Source: Fidelibacterota bacterium (GTDB lineage Bacteria > Fidelibacterota > Marinisomatia > Marinisomatales > TCS55). From it: a stretch of 64,000 nt of DNA. Both the position numbers and the translations under genes were made by a program. The notes under the pieces were generated by a model. It was not told the DNA's origin. It saw nothing but the letters and a program-made list of their open reading frames with translations, and did no database searches. The stretch is taken from NCBI GenBank assembly GCA_014382015.1, contig JACNKN010000032.1, positions 20,513-84,512 on the forward strand, in the 5' to 3' direction. Positions 19,309 to 28,572 of this stretch are shown here, in pieces (position 1 is the first letter of the stretch; each line of letters opens with the position of its first letter).

Positions 19309-19818
19309 TTATTTTTTTCCTTTCAATCGACCCGCTTTTGCCAGTTGATCTGCCGCATCATTTTTTTCACGTAGAACATGGCTAAATGTCCAAGCATCCA
19401 TGTGACGAAATTGGTCCATCGCCTTTTGATACAACGCTTGCATTCGAGGATTCCTTACCTTGTACTCCCCTTTTATTTGTTTGACAACAAGCTCGCTGTC
19501 CGAGAATATGTTTGCATTAAATAATTTCAACTGAATGAGGCATTTTAATCCGGTGATCAATGCAGAATATTCCGCTTCATTGTTTGTGGCATCATGAAGG
19601 TATTCAGAAAAAGAATATACCTCTTCCCCATCTTTTGTAATAATACCACCAATACCAGCTGTTTTCGAGTGCAAATCTGCAGCACCATCTATATATAAAC
19701 TCACTTCACTCTTGGATGTCATTTTATTGTATAAATTATCCAGGGATTCATCAATTCTATTTTTTGGATCAGAAAGCAGTGCTTTCAATGCATTTATCTC
19801 ATTATTATTTAATCTCAT
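19309..19818 (-). CDS. RNase HI-family protein
   Basis: 169 residues. After a 35-residue N-terminal helical extension comes an RNase H fold with all four acidic residues: LYIDGAAD (Asp44), NNEAEYSAL (Glu83), FSDSELVVKQIKGEYKV (Asp107) and NDAADQLAKAG (Asp157). The sequence style (SDSELVVKQIKGEY) is that of the archaeal/Gram-positive-like RnhA group rather than E. coli RnhA. It would cleave the RNA of RNA-DNA hybrids. It starts 6 bp after the RecB-like nuclease gene stops, so the two nucleases are probably co-transcribed. Substrate range not predictable from sequence. Confidence 0.9.
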   Translation of the reverse strand: MRLNNNEINALKALLSDPKNRIDESLDNLYNKMTSKSEVSLYIDGAADLHSKTAGIGGIITKDGEEVYSFSEYLHDATNNEAEYSALITGLKCLIQLKLFNANIFSDSELVVKQIKGEYKVRNPRMQALYQKAMDQFRHMDAWTFSHVLREKNDAADQLAKAGRLKGKK

Positions 19819-19824
19819 TGTATC

Positions 19825-20613
19825 CTATATGTAAGGGTTTGTCCCCTGTTTAATTGAACATTCTTCCCAATAATAGCACCAGTTGCATAGAATTGATTTT
19901 TTGGGTATAAATGCACCTCCATTTTGAATATACTCTCGAATACCGTCAATTCTTGATTTTGTATTATCCCTCAATTCATTCAATTGTTCTTCATTTCTAT
20001 GCGAATATATTGTTTGATTATATTGAAGAAAATGCCATACAAGTTTTACGGACTTAACATTTTCATAAGAATGTTGAAGCGCAATTTGATACAGGGCCAA
20101 TTGACCATCTTTATCTGCTGCATTTTGAGATAACATTCGTTTCCCACTCTTATAATCATGAATTTCATAGTTCCCATTACCATCATGATCCAAACGGTCC
20201 ATAATTCCTTTCATCATATAATCTTTTGATTGATTAACTGAAAAAACGAATTCAATTTCTGTCCCGACCGCAGGTTGATCAAAAGGCGTATGGGTACGGT
20301 AATAAGCTGCGATACACCGTTCCCCCAGTTCAAAATAAAATTTCGGTTTATTTTCTTTCCGGACAATAGCAATTCGATCATGCCAGTTTTTATCCCACAC
20401 CTCATGATACTTTTCCATAACACCATCCATAAATGGCAGACGGTGCGCCATAACTTCTTCATATAAATATTCCAATGCTTCATGAACCCGTTTGCCCATG
20501 AATGCTTCGATCCCTTCATCATTTTTATATATTTTATCGATATATCGGAATCGAAATTGCGCCGGGCATTTCTTATAAGTCTCAAGGCTGCTATATGAAA
20601 ATCGTTCAATCAT
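19825..20613 (-). CDS. RecB-like PD-(D/E)xK nuclease with an iron-sulfur site
   Basis: 262 residues. N-terminal FSYSSLETYKKCPAQFRFRYIDK (read in two parts: SYSSLETYKKCPAQF and RFRYID) is the RecB/AddB-like signature with Cys16. The nuclease core shows GIMDRLD, EIHDYKSGK (active-site Asp and Lys) and QLALYQIAL. Three further Cys, 243, 246 and 252 (CNWCYYWEEC), together with Cys16 make the 4Fe-4S cluster that pins the nuclease fold, as in AddB and Cas4. No helicase or cas genes lie nearby, so it is a stand-alone COG2887-type exonuclease; a DNA-repair role with the neighbouring RNase H is inference. Confidence 0.88.
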   Translation of the reverse strand: MIERFSYSSLETYKKCPAQFRFRYIDKIYKNDEGIEAFMGKRVHEALEYLYEEVMAHRLPFMDGVMEKYHEVWDKNWHDRIAIVRKENKPKFYFELGERCIAAYYRTHTPFDQPAVGTEIEFVFSVNQSKDYMMKGIMDRLDHDGNGNYEIHDYKSGKRMLSQNAADKDGQLALYQIALQHSYENVKSVKLVWHFLQYNQTIYSHRNEEQLNELRDNTKSRIDGIREYIQNGGAFIPKKSILCNWCYYWEECSIKQGTNPYI

Positions 20614-20677
20614 TTGTAATCCTGTCAGGGAATAAGTTAAAAGTTACGGTTTGAATATAGAATAAAACTATCTCAGA

Positions 20678-21721
20678 TCAAGATGTTGCCATTTTATCTG
20701 ATAATTTGGAACAAATAAAGTCCCCGATTTCAATGGTACCCATACTTCCTCCAAGATCTCGCGTCACCCAATCTGCGCCAATAGCTTCCTCAATAACATT
20801 GCGGATCGCAACACCAATAGATTCCTTTTTTTGTGAATTTAAGAATTCAGCTATGGCCAGAATGGCACCAATAGGATCCGCTGCATCCTTTCCTACATAA
20901 CGACGACTGGCAGGATGCATGACCTGGAATAATGTTTGTTTGTTTTTTGAACTATGGTACTCGAATCCGGCCCCAAGCCCTCCTTCCAGTGCCGAAACCA
21001 TTTTTGAAAATATTCTTCCGTAAGGAGAGACCGTTAATACTAAGTCGAATTGGTCCGGTTTTTTCAAAATATTATAATAGAACTGATCTACAGAAGACCA
21101 TTGTATATGAATCCCGCGATCCGCCAATTGATTTGCAGGTTCAATCCATGGACTATCCATTTTTTTCAATTCATCCGGTAACACCAGAAGTAATCGATTG
21201 CGACTGCCCGTTTCAATTAAACTTTGGGCTTCACTAAAAATAGATTCCAAATGGGATTGTGATAGATAAGTTGTCATTATATTTAATTTTTGCTCACTCA
21301 CAAAAGTAGCCGGTAATTCGCTGGAGACTGTATGAGAGTAATAATTGCTCTCAATTAACAACACATCAATTGGATTATCCGTTTGAATTTTTTGAAGGGA
21401 TGGCAATGGTTTAAAATGACGGTAAAAAAACTCCAGACCCTGATCGGAACATATTTCTTGTACAATATTTTTTCGATTATATCCTTTCAGTTTGGATTGG
21501 TTTGTGACTGGGCCTAACCAGATTGAATCTGCTTCGTCCGCCATTTTATGTAATACTTTTGGAATGAGTATATTTGTATCACGATAATGAGATTCACTGA
21601 TATCCAGTGTTTGGCTAGATATTCTCAATCCAAAAACGGAATGAATGGTTGCGATTAACTTATGAACTTCAGCCGCTAATTCATTCCCGACACCATCACC
21701 GGGAATGAGGAGAATTTTCAC
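20678..21721 (-). CDS. Degenerate isopropylmalate/isocitrate dehydrogenase-like protein, probably not a dehydrogenase
   Basis: 347 residues and the full length of the beta-decarboxylating dehydrogenase fold: GDGVGNE (8-14), WLGPVT (68-73), DQFDLVLTVSPYGRIFSKM (223-241), ALEGGLG, HPASRRYVGKDAADPIGAILA and TRDLGGSMGTIEIGD. Key residues are changed. The canonical metal-binding FGDILSDE is YGRIFSKM here, with both Asp replaced (Arg236, Lys240), and the catalytic Lys region reads LPDELKKMDSPW. Loss of the metal ligands argues against normal catalysis. The start overlaps the GWxTD gene in ATGA, so it is coupled to envelope genes rather than to leucine or TCA genes. PdxA-like activity was considered and is not supported. 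Confidence 0.75.
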   Translation of the reverse strand: MKILLIPGDGVGNELAAEVHKLIATIHSVFGLRISSQTLDISESHYRDTNILIPKVLHKMADEADSIWLGPVTNQSKLKGYNRKNIVQEICSDQGLEFFYRHFKPLPSLQKIQTDNPIDVLLIESNYYSHTVSSELPATFVSEQKLNIMTTYLSQSHLESIFSEAQSLIETGSRNRLLLVLPDELKKMDSPWIEPANQLADRGIHIQWSSVDQFYYNILKKPDQFDLVLTVSPYGRIFSKMVSALEGGLGAGFEYHSSKNKQTLFQVMHPASRRYVGKDAADPIGAILAIAEFLNSQKKESIGVAIRNVIEEAIGADWVTRDLGGSMGTIEIGDFICSKLSDKMATS

Positions 21722-22983
21722 CAGCTTCTCCCGCGGAAGAATGGGGTGGATAAACGATAATCGCCAAAGCCATTCTCGTCGATAAAATCAAAATATTTAT
21801 TGATACGATAATAATGCCACCGTTGTGAATATATTCGACTCATGGGATCGTTATAGACTTCTAAATCATCAGGGGGACCAAATAAAATATAAATCATTCC
21901 CATATCGGTTTTCCAACCGGGCAAATAAGATTTAAAACTATTGTTAGAATAACTGACACGCGTAAAATATTCATCCATCACTTCATTCTCAGGTGTCTCA
22001 GGTGTCGGATCTCGACTCGCCCAATACTCAAGAAAAAGAGTTTCTTTATCGGTACCCTTTGATTTACTCAATTTTTTCCACTCATCATCATGAAGGATAT
22101 ATCTCATATTTTCAACAGCTTGATCAATATTGCTGATGGTTGCAGAAATACCAATTCTGCTCAACGATAATATGACCGATTCTTTCTTTTTTTCTGATCC
22201 CTGCGTTAAAACGATATCTACTTTTTTCCGCAATCCCTGTTTGGCAATATTTTCTGGAATGATAATTCTCTGGTGAAAATAACCCTTATCTGAATTCGAC
22301 TGGAATGATTTCTTCCATATTTCTTTTTTCTTTGAACTAAATACATTCACATCTAAAGTATAGTCGCCAGGTTTTATTTTTCCTGAAACAAATACAGACG
22401 CACGTGTAACTTTGACCCCCATGATATTTTGAAACATGGGAATTTCATTTTCGTTTAACCCCCAATTCCCGGATAAATAATCCAGGAAAAAGGGTGTATA
22501 TAAAGCAATTTCACCTTCATGTTCAGTATATTCCAGTTCTTTTTGCCGAACCCCGCTATCTTTCGAATCCCCATCCAGCACTTCGGCAGATATGACATAA
22601 TCTCCTGGAGCGACTTTAAACTCAACTTGATGAATGGTAAAAATATCTTTTGAAGTGGATTCAAGATAATCTATTGTTTTTAATTTGTTCGACCAATTGC
22701 GACGCCCCACCAGATTTCCCTTTTTTCTTTTCAGGGAAATGGTGGCTTCATATTCCGCTTCAAACCCATCTTTAATTTTTAGGAATTGCAGCACATGATT
22801 TGGGACAGAAAGAAACGCTAACACACGGATTGAATCAGAATGTGCATCCGCCACACTATATACAGAAAATCCATATTGCCGAATTGTTTCCTGATTGCGA
22901 CCACTATTCGGCCGCATTTGCGCGAACAAAACCTGGGTAAAAAGTAATAGCGTGATTATGATATATTTATTGATATTTTTCAT
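21718..22983 (-). CDS. GWxTD domain-containing secreted protein
   Basis: 421 residues. Signal peptide ending LLFTQVLFAQ. Two beta-rich domains (about 35-290) are followed by a C-terminal region with YILHDDEWKKLSKSKGTDKETLFLEYWASRDPTPETPENEVMDEYFTRV in pieces, and then the domain signature GWKTDMGMIYILFGPPDDLEVY (only part of it quoted as GWKTDMGMIYILFGPPD). GWxTD proteins are common in Acidobacteria, Bacteroidetes and Marinimicrobia and have no proven function. It overlaps the propeller gene upstream and the dehydrogenase-like gene downstream by 4 bp each, a three-gene coupled operon. Confidence 0.9.
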   Translation of the reverse strand: MKNINKYIIITLLLFTQVLFAQMRPNSGRNQETIRQYGFSVYSVADAHSDSIRVLAFLSVPNHVLQFLKIKDGFEAEYEATISLKRKKGNLVGRRNWSNKLKTIDYLESTSKDIFTIHQVEFKVAPGDYVISAEVLDGDSKDSGVRQKELEYTEHEGEIALYTPFFLDYLSGNWGLNENEIPMFQNIMGVKVTRASVFVSGKIKPGDYTLDVNVFSSKKKEIWKKSFQSNSDKGYFHQRIIIPENIAKQGLRKKVDIVLTQGSEKKKESVILSLSRIGISATISNIDQAVENMRYILHDDEWKKLSKSKGTDKETLFLEYWASRDPTPETPENEVMDEYFTRVSYSNNSFKSYLPGWKTDMGMIYILFGPPDDLEVYNDPMSRIYSQRWHYYRINKYFDFIDENGFGDYRLSTPFFRGRSW

Positions 22984-24593
22984 CTATATCGATACGAGAT
23001 AAGTCCTTCAGTAGTTCCCAACCAAATTTTCCTCCCCTTAATATACATGTCGTTTACCTGTCCTATAAATGAATAATTAAACACATCCATCAGGTTTTTT
23101 TTCATATCATATTGGACAATGCCATTTTCAGTAGCGATAAATACTATATTTTTATGCAATGCCATGGTTTTTATTTCTAATCCGCCAAATATTGAAGGAT
23201 CAACTGCATTAGACCACCGTCGATCCTTAAAATTAAATTTCAATACACCGGATCGATTCGAAGTCAATATGTGCTGTGAATCCTGTGTAAAAGCTGTATA
23301 ATCATAATATTTTAAAGGAAAGGTAACATCTTTTGCTTTATATCCGTATGTGGTGTATTCTTGTATAATTTGTTTTTCCAGATCATATAAAAAAAGTCCT
23401 GTTTCAGTTCCAATCCAAATTTTATTTTTTCCTACTGCCAAGTCATATATATAAATATTATTGAAGTATTTTTCTACTTTTGACACTATGGGTTTTTTAT
23501 CAATCTTTTTTAGGATCGTAACACCTTGTGAACTGCCCACCCATACATGCTCACCAACATCAATCATGGATGTGGTCCAACTCTTTCCTCCGCCCAAGCG
23601 TAATTTATATGTCCGCCAGAAATCCTTCTTTTTATCATAAACCAAGAGGGCATTTTCTCCTCCAAACCATATTTCTTTTTTTAACTCTAATATGGAGGAA
23701 ATAGATGTTTGATCTAAATTGATTGTTCTACTAAAAATATAATTATCAGCAATTTCTCGATCCGCATCAAAATAAGTCAGCCCGGATTCATGGGTTGCCA
23801 ACCGCCCCCCAAGCCAAAATGAATCACCTCCACTGATGGTTTGAATATCATTGCTGGCAAGACTAAATCGGAATGGTGACATGGTTTTCATGGTAGGGTC
23901 ACTTCGAAAAAAGGTGCCATCTTCTGTACCAATCCACACTTCGTTGAATGAATTTTTTGCAATCGTAGTAATATCAATATACTGTCCGTTTGGATGTACC
24001 AAATTTTGCAAATCTGTCATCCACCCATCCAAGAATGAATATTCAATAAGAAATTCAGATATATCAGGTTGGAACCGTAATAAACCTGAACTCCAAGCCA
24101 CAGGTTCATCAGGGCTCGCCATGATGCCAATCATTATACCGGTCAATGGATCAAGGCGATAAACCAATCCTGGCGTATCTAACCAAATATAATGCTCTGA
24201 CTCACCAATTCGCTCTATATAGGCTCCAGAGGGGAGTCCTAACATATCTCTGTCAATAAAATGCCAATCGCCCTTTTCATCCAAGCTGGATTCAATTCCC
24301 ATGGGTGTTGCTACCCATAACATACTATTTGATGATCGATGAATAGCTGTAATCGTGTTACTATGTAGACCCTGTGCTCGCGTAATAGGTTCTTCAAATC
24401 TATCCGAAAAAAGATTAAATCGCACGACACCGCCGGATTGAGTACCCATATAGGCAAACCGATCACTAAAAGTGATTGAATTCACTTTTCCTGTGTAACG
24501 ATACTGAACCCAATCGAATGTTTGAAATCTTAATTCAGGCTGAGCGAAGGAAAAACCAACTGATAAAATGGTGATAAGAATGTGACGAATCAT
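22980..24593 (-). CDS. Secreted two-component-regulator-type beta-propeller protein
   Basis: 537 residues with a signal peptide (ILITILSVGFSFAQ). The rest is repeated propeller blades containing the Reg_prop core, e.g. ITAIHRSSNSMLWVATPMGI, NEVWIGTEDGTFF, KEIWFGGENALLVYD, EHVWVGSSQGVTIL, NKIWIGTETGLFLYD and RKIWLGTTEGLISY. The same blades form sensor heads of hybrid two-component systems, but no membrane or kinase domain follows here, so this is a free exported propeller. It is 48 bp downstream of the heptose kinase gene and coupled by ATGA to the GWxTD gene. Role not known; a scaffold in an envelope complex is a reasonable guess. Confidence 0.85.
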   Translation of the reverse strand: MIRHILITILSVGFSFAQPELRFQTFDWVQYRYTGKVNSITFSDRFAYMGTQSGGVVRFNLFSDRFEEPITRAQGLHSNTITAIHRSSNSMLWVATPMGIESSLDEKGDWHFIDRDMLGLPSGAYIERIGESEHYIWLDTPGLVYRLDPLTGIMIGIMASPDEPVAWSSGLLRFQPDISEFLIEYSFLDGWMTDLQNLVHPNGQYIDITTIAKNSFNEVWIGTEDGTFFRSDPTMKTMSPFRFSLASNDIQTISGGDSFWLGGRLATHESGLTYFDADREIADNYIFSRTINLDQTSISSILELKKEIWFGGENALLVYDKKKDFWRTYKLRLGGGKSWTTSMIDVGEHVWVGSSQGVTILKKIDKKPIVSKVEKYFNNIYIYDLAVGKNKIWIGTETGLFLYDLEKQIIQEYTTYGYKAKDVTFPLKYYDYTAFTQDSQHILTSNRSGVLKFNFKDRRWSNAVDPSIFGGLEIKTMALHKNIVFIATENGIVQYDMKKNLMDVFNYSFIGQVNDMYIKGRKIWLGTTEGLISYRYR

Positions 24594-24641
24594 GAAATTT
24601 GAGATATTAATGTTGTGAATTTAGAAAAATAAATTGATGAA

Positions 24642-25616
24642 TTAAATGCTGTTATGGTGATCGAGCATTTCATTCAGCATATCAAGTGTAATGGGCACCA
24701 CACCCACTTCTTCACAAACTCGGCCTGCGGCATAATTCGAAACTGCCACCGATTCTTCAGGGGTAGCACCGCATAGATCCGATAATGTAAACACAGCTAT
24801 CACCGTATCACCTGCACCGGAGACATCATGCACGTGACGGGCTTTGGTTGGTATATGATGATAATCGGAACCATTAAATAGGGAGACACCTTCCGATCCG
24901 CGGGTAATCATTAGAATGTCCGTATTTAACTCATTCTTTAACTTAAATCCCGCCACTTCTAAAGACTCATTCTCTGCGTAAGCATTTTTAAATTCAACTA
25001 AATTCGGTTTAAATAACCGAACATTTTTATATAAATTAAAATTATCCTTTTTCGGATCAACATAAATTGGTTTTCCTGCCTTGTTAGCCATTTGAATCAA
25101 ATCGATTATTGAAAATGAATTAAGAACACCCTTGTTATAATCTTCTAATACAACCGCATCTACATCATCCAAATTTAATTTCACAGCTTCGGCCAATGCT
25201 TTATTCGATATTTCAGATAGATCAGTAACAACTTCTCTGTCCGCTCGAACCACTTGTTGATTATGGGCTATAATTCTGGATTTTACTGTGGTAGGTCGAT
25301 TGTCACTTTCCACCAAATTGGTGCATACAATATTTCTTTGATCGAGAATCTTTGTTAATATTTTTCCTTCTTCATCGGACCCAATCAATCCAATCACAGA
25401 AACTTGGCACCCCAATGATGCGAGGTTTAGGGCAACATTTGCTGCGCCACCAGGGTTATGTTCGATTTTATTGACTTTTACAATTGGGACCGGTGCTTCC
25501 GGTGAAATTCTTTCTGCATTTCCCCACAGGTATGTATCCAACATCAAATCGCCCACAACCAGAACTTTTTTCTCTGCAAAACCAGATGTGATTTCTTGAA
25601 ATCGATTGAACCTCAT
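24642..25616 (-). CDS. rfaE1: D-glycero-beta-D-manno-heptose-7-phosphate kinase (HldE N-domain / RfaE1)
   Basis: 324 residues of PfkB/ribokinase fold: VVGDLMLDTYLWGNAERISPEAPVPIV split as DLMLDTYLWG and RISPEAPVPI, NPGGAANVALNLASLG, and the nucleotide/catalytic motif DVSGAGDT near residue 265. This is the kinase half of HldE, which phosphorylates heptose-7-phosphate on the way to ADP-heptose for lipopolysaccharide. The C-terminal nucleotidylyltransferase half is missing, so the organism should carry a separate rfaE2. It is followed by the propeller-GWxTD operon. Good evidence for LPS-type outer membrane. Confidence 0.93.
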   Translation of the reverse strand: MRFNRFQEITSGFAEKKVLVVGDLMLDTYLWGNAERISPEAPVPIVKVNKIEHNPGGAANVALNLASLGCQVSVIGLIGSDEEGKILTKILDQRNIVCTNLVESDNRPTTVKSRIIAHNQQVVRADREVVTDLSEISNKALAEAVKLNLDDVDAVVLEDYNKGVLNSFSIIDLIQMANKAGKPIYVDPKKDNFNLYKNVRLFKPNLVEFKNAYAENESLEVAGFKLKNELNTDILMITRGSEGVSLFNGSDYHHIPTKARHVHDVSGAGDTVIAVFTLSDLCGATPEESVAVSNYAAGRVCEEVGVVPITLDMLNEMLDHHNSI

Positions 25617-25760
25617 GAAAGCACACTCCCACGAGAAATATTACTAACACGAAAAAAATTACTCTCAGAATTAAGTATATTAATGATTGCCATTAATTCA
25701 AATAGGGATCTTATCATTTTCATGTGTTTTACAGGAAATATCTCAAGCTAATTCCATCGT

Positions 25761-26381
25761 CTAAATATCTTCTGTACTGACAATTTGTTCTGGCAAAAGT
25801 AACGCTAAAATAATATAAAGTAATACACCCACACCAATACTCATAAACGTACCGAATACCCATAGAACACGAACAATATTCGAATCGATCCCCAGGGATT
25901 CACCTAATCCCCCGCATACACCTGCTAACTTTTTATCATTGGCAGATAAATGTAATGGATTATTCATGACATCTTCATTCATGGATTTCAATTCTCTTTG
26001 CCGGTTATAGAGAAGATAAATTCCGATTCCCAGCAACATAAAAGCAACAGACATGTTAAGGAAATTTCCCCAGAAGGCGGCCCATAAAAGGAAAAAGATA
26101 TGATCATATTGAAGGAAAAGAATAATGCCAGCAAAAATAAAAAGTATGCCCCAGAGCGGATTACTTTTTAGGGAGTCGATGTTTAAAAACCGTTCATACC
26201 CATTTCCATCTGGAATCATTATTGTTGCAATGATATAAGCCAATAATCCAGATCCACCAAATAAGGTGAAAAATATCCAAATTAATCTAACAATTGTAGG
26301 ATCAATTGAAAAATAATGTGCCACGCCGCCGCATACGCCAGTCAGAACGCGATCAGACTTGGATCTTGTTATCCGCTGCAT
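25761..26381 (-). CDS. Double PspC-domain membrane protein
   Basis: 206 residues with two PspC domains. The first is at 1-58 (ITRSKSDRVLTGVCGGVAHYF, then DPTIVRLIWIFFTLFGGSG). The second is at about 147-200 (NDKKLAGVCGGLGESLGID, SNIVRVLWVFGTF). Between them are two further hydrophobic helices (LWGILFIFAGIILFLQYDHIFFLLW and MSVAFMLLGIGIYLLYN in part). PspC-type proteins sit in the inner membrane and are linked to envelope stress responses. The duplication inside one polypeptide is uncommon compared with the usual single N-terminal copy. It is 18 bp after the ABC ATPase gene, so the two may be co-transcribed. Confidence 0.88.
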   Translation of the reverse strand: MQRITRSKSDRVLTGVCGGVAHYFSIDPTIVRLIWIFFTLFGGSGLLAYIIATIMIPDGNGYERFLNIDSLKSNPLWGILFIFAGIILFLQYDHIFFLLWAAFWGNFLNMSVAFMLLGIGIYLLYNRQRELKSMNEDVMNNPLHLSANDKKLAGVCGGLGESLGIDSNIVRVLWVFGTFMSIGVGVLLYIILALLLPEQIVSTEDI

Positions 26382-26399
26382 GTGTAAAATTTACATCAA

Positions 26400-27137
26400 T
26401 CAAGAAGATTTACGATAATTTCTTTGCCCTCCCCGCCGAGATTGTTTTCTATCCTTATTAAAACTACCTCTTCCAACTCCGGGGCGAATTTTAGAAATAT
26501 GACCATTATCAAGATAAATGAGTACAGAAGCAACACGTTTTATATGCTGATCTGACGGCGCGGCTAAAACAATGGTCGTTCCCAAATCTTTATTCATTCG
26601 AACAATTTTTTTCCGAAAATCCGATTCCATATTTTTATCGAAGAATACGCCATAATCATCAATCATTAATACCCGTGGATCAGATTCTAAAGCTATAATC
26701 ATATTCAGCAAGGAAAGTTCTCCGGGAGAAAGAGCGGCTAACTTTCGCTTTAATAAAACTGAAAGGGATCCATTTTGAAAATAATTAGATGTATGTTTTT
26801 CTAATCTGTTTTTATCGATAGATTTTACAATATCGGATACAGTAGATCCACTGGATATAGAGGCAAAATTTGCCAGTGCTATTTCCCGATTTTGTTTGAT
26901 TTTTCCTAACCAGTTTGTTTCAAACTCTTCATTTTCAAACTTGACTGTACCATCAGTTTGTTTTGTAACACCGGCGAGAATATTAAGAAAGGTTGATTTT
27001 CCAGAACCAATGGACCCGATCATGCCATAAATAGTTCCCCGATGGATTTCCAGCCGTCGGATATTTAATATTAGATGATCCCCATAGGATTTTTTCAATC
27101 CCTTAATATCGTAAATTGTAGTCGTTCTTTGACTCAT
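26400..27137 (-). CDS. Orphan ABC ATPase with altered Walker B and basic tail
   Basis: 245 residues. Walker A is clear (GMIGSIGSGKST, about 36-47). The signature is LSPGE instead of LSGGQ. Walker B is RVLMIDDYGVFF, so the catalytic Glu is an Asp. The H-loop position reads LAAPSDQH rather than SHD. After the ATPase fold, the last 25 residues form an Arg/Lys/Gly-rich tail (including RGSFNKDRKQSRRGGQRNY) that looks suited to bind nucleic acid or acidic lipid. No permease gene is near; trxB is 41 bp upstream. It might be an ABC protein with weak or no hydrolysis, used as a switch. Function not assigned. Confidence 0.8.
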   Translation of the reverse strand: MSQRTTTIYDIKGLKKSYGDHLILNIRRLEIHRGTIYGMIGSIGSGKSTFLNILAGVTKQTDGTVKFENEEFETNWLGKIKQNREIALANFASISSGSTVSDIVKSIDKNRLEKHTSNYFQNGSLSVLLKRKLAALSPGELSLLNMIIALESDPRVLMIDDYGVFFDKNMESDFRKKIVRMNKDLGTTIVLAAPSDQHIKRVASVLIYLDNGHISKIRPGVGRGSFNKDRKQSRRGGQRNYRKSS

Positions 27138-27178
27138 CTTTCACTCCTTTTTAGTAAAAAGATGAATCGAAAAGTTAT

Positions 27179-28108
27179 CTAAGTATTCTGGCTTTCTAAA
27201 AACCGTTCAGCATCAATGGCTGCCATACAGCCTGATCCTGCAGCTGTAACTGCTTGGCGATAAACATGATCCTGAACATCACCACAGGCAAATACACCTT
27301 CAATATTTGTGGCAGTAGTACCGTTGTTGGTAACCAAATAACCTGCTTGATCAGAATTGAGAATATCGATAAATAATTCTGTGTTTGGTTTATGACCTAT
27401 AGCCATAAACACACCATCACAAGATTCTTCACGAATGTTTCCGTTTTGCGTATCTTTCATTTTAACGCCATGGACACCTTTTTCTTTGGTGCCAAGAATC
27501 TCATCAATGACAGAATTCCATGCCACTTTAATTTTGGGATGAGCCAGTGCACGTTCAGCCATTATCTTAGACGCCCGGAATTCCTCCCGGCGGTGTACGA
27601 TAATCACTTCTGATGCAAATTTTGTGAGATAAGTTGCTTCTTCAATGGCTGAATCGCCGCCACCCACAACAAGTACTTTTTTATCACGATAGAAAAATCC
27701 ATCGCATGTGGCACAGGCAGAAACACCGTATCCCATCAGTTCCGCTTCACTTTCAAGACCAAGCATTTGCGCTGAAGCACCAGTGGCAACTACGATAGTT
27801 TCACCTGCATATTCTTCATCACCTACCCACACTTTAAATGGGCGCTTGCTTAAGTCAACTTTCGTCACATGTTTGAAATGGCATTCTGCGCCAAATCGTG
27901 TCGCTTGCTCACGGAACAAATCCATTAGTTCAGGTCCCATGATCCCTTTAGGAAACCCTGGATAATTTTCTACATCAGTCGTAATGGTCAATTGACCCCC
28001 TGGCTGATTTCCTTCTAATACCAATGGATTTAAGTTGGCCCGGGCTGAATACAATGCTGCAGTTAATCCTGCAGGACCCGAACCGATAATGATAACCTTT
28101 CGATTCAT
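27179..28108 (-). CDS. trxB: Thioredoxin-disulfide reductase
   Basis: 309 residues. FAD-binding [16 protein letters not shown] at the start, redox-active CATC (Cys132-Cys135), NADPH-binding [13 protein letters not shown] and the FAD motif [20 protein letters not shown] near the end. It reduces thioredoxin with NADPH. It starts 15 bp after trxA ends, the classic order trxA-trxB. Complete and canonical. Confidence 0.98.
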   Translation of the reverse strand: MNRKVIIIGSGPAGLTAALYSARANLNPLVLEGNQPGGQLTITTDVENYPGFPKGIMGPELMDLFREQATRFGAECHFKHVTKVDLSKRPFKVWVGDEEYAGETIVVATGASAQMLGLESEAELMGYGVSACATCDGFFYRDKKVLVVGGGDSAIEEATYLTKFASEVIIVHRREEFRASKIMAERALAHPKIKVAWNSVIDEILGTKEKGVHGVKMKDTQNGNIREESCDGVFMAIGHKPNTELFIDILNSDQAGYLVTNNGTTATNIEGVFACGDVQDHVYRQAVTAAGSGCMAAIDAERFLESQNT

Positions 28109-28123
28109 TGTCTATGAATTAAA

Positions 28124-28450
28124 TTAAATAACTGTATCGAGTATTTCAGTTATTTTTGTTTTGGGTACAGCGCCAACAATTTGATTGACCACTGCTCCCT
28201 TATTGAATATTAAAAGCGCCGGAATACTCCGGACACCGAATTGCATGGCCATTTGATTTTCATTGTCCACATTTAGTTTACCTACTTTGACTTTTCCATC
28301 ATATTCATTGGCCACTTCTTCTACTATCGGCGCAATGGCACGACAGGGTCCACACCACTCTGCCCAGAAATCCACGAGGACAGGTGTATCGGACTTAATT
28401 ACATCAGCATCAAAATTGGCTGAAGTAAATTCTTTGACATTTTCAGACAT
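28124..28450 (-). CDS. trxA: Thioredoxin
   Basis: 108 residues with the active site WCGPC (Trp32, Cys33, Cys36), the cis-Pro loop SIPALLIF and the usual TrxA length. It is the small disulfide reductant and partner of TrxB encoded next door. The 120 bp upstream (28451-28572) hold no gene and likely the promoter; an SD AAGGAGAA precedes the ATG. Confidence 0.98.
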   Translation of the reverse strand: MSENVKEFTSANFDADVIKSDTPVLVDFWAEWCGPCRAIAPIVEEVANEYDGKVKVGKLNVDNENQMAMQFGVRSIPALLIFNKGAVVNQIVGAVPKTKITEILDTVI

Positions 28451-28572
28451 GTCTTCTCCTTCATTAGAGGTTAAAAATCGGCTGGAAAGTTACCCGAATT
28501 ATATGTGTGTAGAAACATGAAAATCAAAAGATTTTCTGTTTTATCACATTCAAAGGAAATTTACTTCTTCAT

